Below are positions 55,213 through 61,772 of a DNA stretch of 61,772 nucleotides, one piece after another. How positions within the stretch are numbered: position 1 is the stretch's first letter; every line of letters starts with the position of its first letter. Source of the stretch: Tieghemiomyces parasiticus (lineage: Eukaryota > Kickxellomycota > Dimargaritomycetes > Dimargaritales > Dimargaritaceae); assembly GCA_027575765.1 (NCBI GenBank), contig JANBPT010000176.1, positions 1-61,772 of the forward strand, written 5' to 3'. The notes beneath the pieces are model-generated. The model did not search any database. It saw nothing but the letters and a program-made list of their open reading frames with translations, and was not told where the DNA came from. A program made the translations under genes and the position numbers.

Positions 55213-56758
55213 ATGGCTAGCCAGCTTAGCAGCACGCGGGACCTCAGAATGATCAATGAGGTACATGGCCAGCTTACATTTCTACAGATAATGGTCCCAC
55301 GGATTCAACAGTTAACGAAGCGAGTCACCGTGTACCCTACCCCTCTCCTCCGTCAGGGCCATTCGTCCATTACAGTACTTGGTTTGCGTTTCTGCAAACT
55401 ACCAACGGAGAGTTACAGTACATCCGGCACCGGTACTCACTTTCAGATGTTTCGGCTCATAAGCCTTTGATGGATATAACCGTTGATTTAATCACGTGGT
55501 GCTACCGGTGGCCGCATTTGCCAGCCCCTTTCATGCTACCTATTAGACTGTGGTAACTGGACGGTACTGTCGCCTTCGCCCCAACCTCGGTAACAACGGC
55601 AAAATTGGACATTGAACTGTGTTGGATACCGGTCGTGGCTAATCGGTCGATTATATCGAATATCAGATGGCACATCGACTTCAGCTATTAGCGCTAAATC
55701 AACCCTGACCTGGGGTTTCCGTGGAAAACCTCTGATCAAAAAAATTGACATTTTATGGTTTCCGAATGTATACCGAATAGCTACAGGTTGCCAGATGTGT
55801 AATAATGGTATGTTTCAACGTGCAGTACAGGTATAAACATGAAAATACGCATGGGAGCCGATAGGTAGCCGGTGATGACACTTAGTAGGCAAAATATGTG
55901 ATGGGGAGGGGTAGAGATAATGAGGTTTATGGCCGAGGTCAGAAATAATAAAACTAGGGAGTCCCAAACAGCGGTTCCTAATCCTGGTGATAAATGAATA
56001 TCAAATCGCGCATCCCATCTATTTTTTAGAGACCATTTAATTAACTGTCAGCCCTCCGGTCAACCGTGTCTCTCCCCGGAACAGGGCTGATCCTAAATCA
56101 GTTTGAAAGTGTATTAACTGCTATTTGGGTACTTGCACCCCTCGCCGACAAATTGATGCCTGCCCTAATCCGTCCTTCATCATCTGCCTTCACGGCCAAC
56201 CTGCAGTCAGAGGACCAGCCAGCCGCCAAGAATGTATCGATCACCGATCCGCCAAGTCTGGCTTACACATGCGCGACGTAAGGACTCTGGTAAGCAAGTA
56301 GAAGTGATCCCCAATCGTCAGTTGGCACGATGCCACCTTTTCAAATATTTCCACACATCTCCCTACTATGCCGGCCAAAGTGCTCACAGAATAGAATTAT
56401 ATAAACCTTTTATCGTTAGTGCAGTGGGTCGACTAACCAGGCCCGGCCTAACCAATAGACGTCGTGGATGCTCGGGCGTGTGTGGGAACATGGGTAGGGA
56501 ATTAACGATAATTCACGGCAAAACATGCTGACATCCACCATAGAAGCAGCTTGGTTCAGGATAAAAATAGATGAACTGACGTACATCGGTGCCACCAAGC
56601 TGATGGAGTACAACGCTCCTGGCCCCTTTTCCACTTCCAGTGGAGATCTATTGTATGCTATCCAGCCTCCCTGGCGGCTCGGGTTGGGGTTGCGTTTGTC
56701 AACCACCTGGTCACTAGTATCACCAGGAGTTGGGATGGTTCATATACTGGCCTACTAG
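55213..56758 (+). CDS. Unresolved multi-exon gene, product unknown
   Basis: Two exons join well. The first is 56085-56277, with acceptor CCCCGGAACAG and donor GCGAC|GTAAGG in phase 2, encoding LILNQFESVLTAIWVLAPLA and NLQSEDQPAAKNVSITDPPS. The second is 56560-56758, with acceptor GGTTCAG, encoding IKIDELTYIGATKLMEYNAP and ending VGMVHILAY. The start is probably upstream; an ATG at 55213 opens MASQLSSTRDLRMINEVHGQ, a helical stretch. Several donors in that frame would give the phase needed by the 56085 exon, so the path is ambiguous. A second overlapping frame at 55259-55555 is also open for about 99 codons (see findings). No domain is recognised with confidence. A degraded retroelement is the alternative explanation. 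Confidence 0.35.
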
Positions 56759-57689
56759 GTGAGTTTTGCATCAATCCAGTTGGTTTATTCCGCTCTCCAG
56801 TCGTAGGGTTTCAGTCTGGCATATCGGTGAAGAGCCCGTATGTCAACGACCGTCAGCCTCGGCGGCCATTTGTGGTTTCCTCAGCTAATGCACGTTATAT
56901 GAATAACTGTCTGTATCACCTATGGGCGGGAACGTTGACGAAGCGTAGTCATCCAGTCCAACGCTAGTCATTGTGGATTATAGTACAGCGTCAATTATAG
57001 TATCGAGTCTGTCGGTAGGTTTAGTGTTTAATCCCTGGTACATCCTGCGGCCTTGACCTCGTAGCTACACTCGGCCTAGTATGCCAACAGCTGTCCACCG
57101 GAACTTCTTATTTAAAATGTAATACCTATACAAGGCCCCTACTGCCTGGCAAAGAACAGGGAAAGGGAGAAGCAAAGGCGAGACTCCCAAGCGAACGCCG
57201 TATCAGCCACCGTGTGGCCATGCACAGCCGACCGTTTCTCTTCCCATAGGTGCGAGACAAACCCTTGGCACATGGGTCGTACAGATTAACGCCGTGGCGT
57301 CATAGGTGTTGACTAGGAAAACAAAAGGTGTTGCTTTAACTGAGCGAGTGCCTTAAACCCCGCCTCACTAGCCTGTATTTTTTCGCCATTCTCCTTTAGG
57401 ATGACGAGGGTGTGTAACTAGGCCGCATAGTCCAAGGCGGCTGCACCTAGGCTACTCTTTCCTTTTTATATTTCCGAGTGGAATGCGGTGCCTCTCCGTC
57501 TTTACCAAGGGAGCCGTCAGCTTTGTTCCTTATAAACTAAGATGGTGCCGACTACGACGGCTTTCTCTCGACCCTACTGTTCTGTGTGATCTCTTTCTTT
57601 TTATCTCGTTCGCGGCGCTAATCCGCACATTTTTCTTCAAAACCCTTGACTACCTGTCCAACCTACCTCTGGCCACAATCTTCGTGGAA
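56759..57689. other. Intergenic region
   Basis: No gene is supported. A TTTTTATATTT element at about 57462-57472 precedes the gene starting at 57690. An in-frame ATG at 57483 would add 69 residues in front of the signal peptide and is considered unlikely. Confidence 0.5.
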
Positions 57690-59078
57690 ATGAAAGTCAA
57701 AATCTGTGCCTCCCTGGTCATTGTAGCGGCCCTCAGTACATTAGGTCTAGCAGCCACTAGTCAGACCATTGTGCCGGCCACTGACCTGGGCTATAGACAG
57801 AGTGACGTGGAGTCGGCGTTTGGTGCGGCTGACTGGTGCCATAGCACCTCTACATCGCCGCCTGGGTCGGATTGCGAGACCACTGATGAAGTAAGTCGTC
57901 TGATGAACTAGAGGCATGTCTAATTTAAGTGTAGAGATCACCAGTGAAGTGGATGACCTGTTAGGCATTTTTGAACCCGTGAACGCAATCTTTGCAAGGA
58001 GGCAAGTTATTTGTTTGGAGACCAATGTCAATCCTCACGCCCTAGGTACGCGAAGTTGACGGCCATCCTTTTCTAACAGTCTTGGATATATCTTTCCCAC
58101 CGTCAACTTGTTACGTAGGATGTCCCTAGCAAACAGGAGATGTCCACTCTGATCAAGGACCTTATACATAACTTGGACGACCTTTACATCCTTATCCGGC
58201 AAATGGAGCCGAACCAGGCCCCTGGCAGAGATGTCGGTCACCATACGCTACCTCTACTGGGAGCCCCTTCTGCATCCCACCTCGAGTCTTCCGCTACAGG
58301 CGGCATGCGTTGGGCGTTCGTAGATAGTCTCACTAGGCCACAGCTCGCGAGGGTCTACCCAACCGCGCTGGTGCACAACATGGCGGATGTGAACACCGCA
58401 GACCTTCTAGTCCAGCTGCTAGGGAACATGAAGCCGGGTACCTCACTAGCTCACGGTCCGCATGAGCCAGTTGCCCATAGTGGTACCGGGGCCCTACCGA
58501 CCGCTAGTATCGCTACCGACTCCGAAACCCCGGACTACCCCGCCAAGCTGACGATGGACAACATCAAGTGGAGATCCGAAATGATCCCGCAGCTTCAGGA
58601 GATTATTTTGGACACCACACTCCTCGTCGCCGGCCTGAACCAACAGTGGGAGCTGGTGGCCGCCCTCCGTCAACGTCCCCCGTCGCACTCGGCCGAATCT
58701 TTTGAAGCCTACAACCGTCGCAACTATCTTGCTTTACTGCTGCAGCTCGAGAATACAGCTGACACTCCACGGTCCCTGGAGGAGAAGGTAGGCGTGACCG
58801 CAGATGCCTTGACGTACTTTCTCAGGTATAGCCGACCCACCCTGAGGATCGTCTGTGCCTACGCCCACGGGTTCCCCGTCGCAGCGAAAAAACTGCTCAT
58901 GCAGCTGCAACAGGAAAAGTTCACGCTGGAGCAGCAGGCGGAGTGTGCCGATAACTACTACCCACGTCACGTACTGCAGGTTGTAAGCGGCAGTCGATTG
59001 GCTATCTTTACCAATGGTACAGCCCTTGAGGAGAGCAACCCCGGCGTGGCAGAGTACTACGAGGGAAACCGCTTGTAA
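57690..59078 (+). CDS. Secreted helical protein of unknown function (two exons)
   Basis: Model: exons 57690-57890 and 58119-59078, giving 386 residues. The donor GTAAGT is phase 0, and acceptor TTACGTAG opens DVPSKQEMSTLIKDLIHNLD in phase 0. The signal peptide is MKVKICASLVIVAALSTLGLA, with start chosen at that Met. The N-terminal mature region has a Cys pair (DWCHS, DCETT). The rest is predicted mostly helical: IHNLDDLYILIRQM, VNTADLLVQLLGNM, EIILDTTLLVAGLNQQWELV, LTYFLRYSRPTLRIVCAYAH. It has no transmembrane tail and no known domain. The intron contains a stretch open for about 36 codons (ITSEVDDLLGIFEPV) that ends at a GTACGC donor but does not fit the phase of the next exon. It is likely exported or in the secretory path. 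Confidence 0.65.
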
Positions 59079-59744
59079 CATAGCCCCTCTTTCCCGTGGG
59101 ATTTCTTTTATTTTATATTTGTAAGCCACATAGCCAGCCGATATTAGAATTACAGGGCCAATGACCGACTCATCGGGGCGTACTCCCTCTTGACCAGCCC
59201 TGAGATAATAGATTTCAGTTACCGACATCGCAAGCTCAATGCGGCGTGTTCTACCAGGCCGTCAATAAAAGTAGAAGACGAGCCACCACATTAGAAGGTG
59301 ATTGCCACATCTTTAGGGTGTGCCATGTATCTGTTATCGGACAGAAGCTGTGCAGGCTACTATTAGCTACCTATGGCCTCCAGATATGGTGTAGTAAGTA
59401 CTGCACACATATGCTCTGGCGCGTTACACCCTTCCCCAGCGTTTCAGGATATGAGAAGGAGTCAGCTGGTCGTTTTATGCATTTGCCTGACGACCTTCCA
59501 TATCTGTGGTTGAAGACTTTGGGGCTTCTGAATCTCAGTACTCACACCTAAAAACATATATATGTAAATGCTCATGTACCGTCCGTTCTTTCATTACACG
59601 ATTCTCGGTCTGTATTAGTACTTTATAAAGTATGCGGCAAAATAAGTATGACATTTTTTAAACCCTCCCCCACAACTCTATACAGCTCAGAAAACGATTT
59701 CTAGCCGGTTGTAAAAGCAAGCAGTGTAGCCATTTGGCTGGAGC
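59079..59744. other. Intergenic region
   Basis: This is the 3' flank of the secreted gene and the outer part of the mariner relic. A plus frame at 59246-59551 has no domain. Terminal inverted repeats of the transposon were looked for by eye and not found. Confidence 0.5.
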
Positions 59745-60545
59745 CTAACTAGCTTCAATTGCTAGGAGTCCACCTCCACCGTGGTAAACTTCTTACCCTT
59801 CAGCCGCTGTTTGATAACCCCTAACAGCCAGAAGTAGCAGGGGCCAGGTCAGCAGGACTGTAGGGAGGGGCTAGAAGTTTTCTTGATTCTGATGTCGGAA
59901 ATACAGGTACAGGTAGCTACAGCATAATTCAGTGGTACATTATCATGATAGAGTTTAGGAGGGTGATGGTCCAGACCTCCGCGTGCTTCCACCCAGGCCT
60001 AGGCCATGGGCTTCAACTCGTACTCTACATAGAATTTGGTTGATAGACTGACACCAGGGGGCTTGGCACTAAGGTGTAATAGGCCACGCTTGATGAGAAA
60101 AGAATGGTCGGCATCACCTTGCGTGTGGTACGGCCTCAGTGGGTCTCAGTTGGGACAGGGCCACCTTAAGGGCTTCACCTCCAGCGACTAGAGCCAGCAA
60201 GGGAGATCGTATGGGTACACCCATGTCTCGTTGCCTGTGACAGTGGAGTCCAGCAAGCAGTCACTGGACCCATTGAACTCTTCCAGGGACTCAGTGGGCA
60301 AATCGTACCCACTGGTAGTGGTGGTCACAGGTGAGGTTATGGGGGACCCAGCGGCTGAAATAGTTGCTCAACCGCCAGTTGTGGGTTGTCCATTAGTAGT
60401 CTCAGGACTATGCCCTTGCGAAGTTTGCCAACTTTTAATGACGGGTGGGCCAGACCAGGGCTCATCTTCAAATGAGTAGCAGGCCATACAAAAGCAAGCT
60501 AGCCATCAGTTGACTGTGGTGCAGCTAGGGCCAGCTGAGGCCAGC
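59745..60545 (-). pseudogene. Tc1/mariner-family transposase relic
   Basis: Reading the minus strand, mariner-family landmarks appear in the right order and spacing. YSFEDEPWSGPPV (near 60478) is the linker after the N-terminal helix-turn-helix. VTGNETWVYPYD (60208-60243) is the first catalytic block. KLYHDNVPL (near 59950) is the second. YSPADLAPCYFW and IKQRLKGKKFTTVE (59770-59860) are the third block and following helix. In a live element the first catalytic Asp would be in VTGDETW, and here it is Asn. The third Asp after APC is Tyr. Several in-frame TAG/TGA codons and a local frame disturbance also occur. The first and second blocks are still in one frame. It is clearly non-functional. 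Ends and terminal repeats are not defined, so the element may extend further. Confidence 0.85.
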
Positions 60546-61392
60546 ATGGCTTTCAGTTCAGGTTAAAGACAAACGACCATGCGAACCTTGGAATACAATA
60601 CTAAATGAGAGCCCATATATCACAGTTGGTAAATTCGGGTTGTGTGAGGGAAGAGACTTTTGAAGAAGCCCTAATGAGGGGGTAAAAAGGTAAGTTATGA
60701 AGTGAGTAATCGCCCCATTGTAATATCGTTTATACTGTTCTGTGGTGTTTGTGGGGAAGGCCCCGCCACTTCCATGCCCATCGCACTCACTCCCCCACCG
60801 ACCGCCAAGGAGTGAACCAAGGATCTGCAACCACCTGCACAAGCATAGGGAGGGCTCTCGCTCTCAAATATCTAAACTCTCGCTTCTCCTTCCCATATGA
60901 ATTTGTTACCATAATTTTCTCCTGAGTCGAGACTCGTCTTCTTGTTGCTCCATCTTCATATCATGTTCTGTTTTCTACCCCTCACATTGGCTTAAAAACT
61001 CTCACATTCAACACAGTTACATTGTTTGCCTTCGATGCTCTTAGGCTTAATCTACAGGGCCAATGCCTGGGCTCTCCAGCTTTTACAATTCAAACCATTG
61101 TGGACCACCTATACGTTTGAGCCTCGTCAATTTTATTATTATAGGGGGATTGAAAGATCCCGTCAATGCTCCAGCATCGAACCACTACATTGATTAAAGG
61201 AAGTTCCTAAGCGACGAGAGACACAATCAACTGAATTCGGTACTGATAGCAATAACTGTGACGCTTATTAAAGCACTCCCGGCTCACTAAGTAGACCTGA
61301 GCCTATGCCGATGGTATCATCCATCTCTAACCTCGTTTCATTATTTCATATAGATATATAAATATGTCACTAGGCGTTTCACTTCCGTTGAC
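60546..61392. other. Right-side intergenic region
   Basis: This is AT-rich DNA with no gene. A strong TATA-like ATATATAAATATG lies at about 61352-61364, 30-40 bp upstream of the ATG at 61393. That spacing suits a transcription start for a gene at the right edge. Confidence 0.5.
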
Positions 61393-61695
61393 ATGCCCAT
61401 ACGGCTTGCACTTGGGTGGTCAGGCTTTACTAGCCCAAGGGCCCCTGACCCTCTTTGGTTCCTTCTCCGACTGCCACTTACACTCCGGCACCGTCTGGTT
61501 TTTGTAAAACCCAACTACGCTTCTGTGCTTCCCTCGTCAAATATCCCCTATACCTTCATCCCTCCCAAGATGTCCTACAGAAGCGTAACTACGCCCCCCC
61601 ACGCCTACTCAACTTTAGCACACACTTGGCACAGCTATACCCCATTATTTACGAACGCCAGGCTTCCGGTTAGCTCTAATACTGTCTCCTTATAA
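61393..61695 (+). CDS. Possible start of a gene at the right edge
   Basis: Just after the TATA box, an ATG at 61393 opens a 100-residue frame (MPIRLALGWSGFTSPRAPDP). A later in-frame Met begins MSYRSVTTPPHAYSTL. The content is Pro/Ser/Thr-rich and the leader is C/T-rich, like other leaders here. No domain is visible. It may be only leader sequence, with the true coding start beyond the window. Confidence 0.2.
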   Translation: MPIRLALGWSGFTSPRAPDPLWFLLRLPLTLRHRLVFVKPNYASVLPSSNIPYTFIPPKMSYRSVTTPPHAYSTLAHTWHSYTPLFTNARLPVSSNTVSL

Positions 61696-61772
61696 TGTAG
61701 CTAGTAAGCATGGCTGTTCGCCAGTGGCTGACCCTCTATCGCCTCTGTCATTTGGGTCACACGGTTGAGCTT

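Noticed and set aside
55612..55836. Frame with CQMCNNG resembling an integrase zinc finger
   Set aside because: Only a Cys pair matches and the required upstream histidines are absent.
57935..58046. Possible middle exon of the secreted 57.7-kb gene
   Set aside because: It would leave a 45-bp intron and a donor phase that no downstream acceptor fits; kept only as a note.
1..61772. CRISPR arrays, rRNA genes, bacterial operons or ribosome-binding sites, telomeric repeats
   Set aside because: None were seen; the window is eukaryotic nuclear DNA in character.

Overview
The window looks like nuclear DNA of an early-diverging (zygomycete-grade) fungus. Reasons: eukaryotic genes with short GT-AG introns, TATA-like boxes, long intergenic gaps, fungal Crh-type GH16 cell-wall enzymes, an Aro8-type aminotransferase, a GPI-type mucin and intron-containing eIF1. 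A Kickxellomycotina/Dimargaritales-like lineage is a guess from the style of the genes; no taxonomic marker is present. Nothing suggests bacterial or organellar DNA.

Layout. 0.9-7.6 kb: secreted M28 aminopeptidase (-), class I glutamine-amidotransferase-like protein (-), and a secreted protein (+) ending in a 9-residue Tyr/Gln/Pro repeat. 11-18.3 kb: two-exon GRAM-domain membrane protein (+), galactokinase (-), two-exon eIF1 (+). 20.3-25.7 kb: aromatic-type aminotransferase (-) and a Pro/Ser/Thr-rich GPI-type wall protein (-). 29.7-34.2 kb: two diverged GH16/Crh-like enzymes (+), one soluble and one probably GPI-anchored. 34.8-42.5 kb: a five-exon UIM protein (+), a two-exon protein with a RAD51AP1-like C-terminus (+), LTO1 (+) and a REX1-B-like protein (-). 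48.3-54.3 kb: a 1749-residue Ser/Asp/Pro-rich protein (-) and a 53-residue secreted peptide (-). 55-61.8 kb: an incompletely resolved multi-exon gene (+), a two-exon secreted helical protein (+), a dead Tc1/mariner transposase (-) and the possible beginning of another gene at the right edge.

The genes do not form an obvious pathway cluster. Two themes recur. One is cell surface and secretion: peptidase, repeat protein, mucin, two Crh-like enzymes and secreted unknowns. The other is a local group of nuclear or maintenance-type genes (UIM, RAD51AP1-like, LTO1, REX1-B-like). The gene-poor stretches hold AT-richer DNA with degraded frames; one is clearly a mariner relic and others may be Ty3/gypsy debris. 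Of the 11 GT-AG introns supported by reading phase, 10 start with GTAAGT, which helped find exons too short to stand out as frames. Splice models come from phase consistency and domain continuity, not from transcripts.
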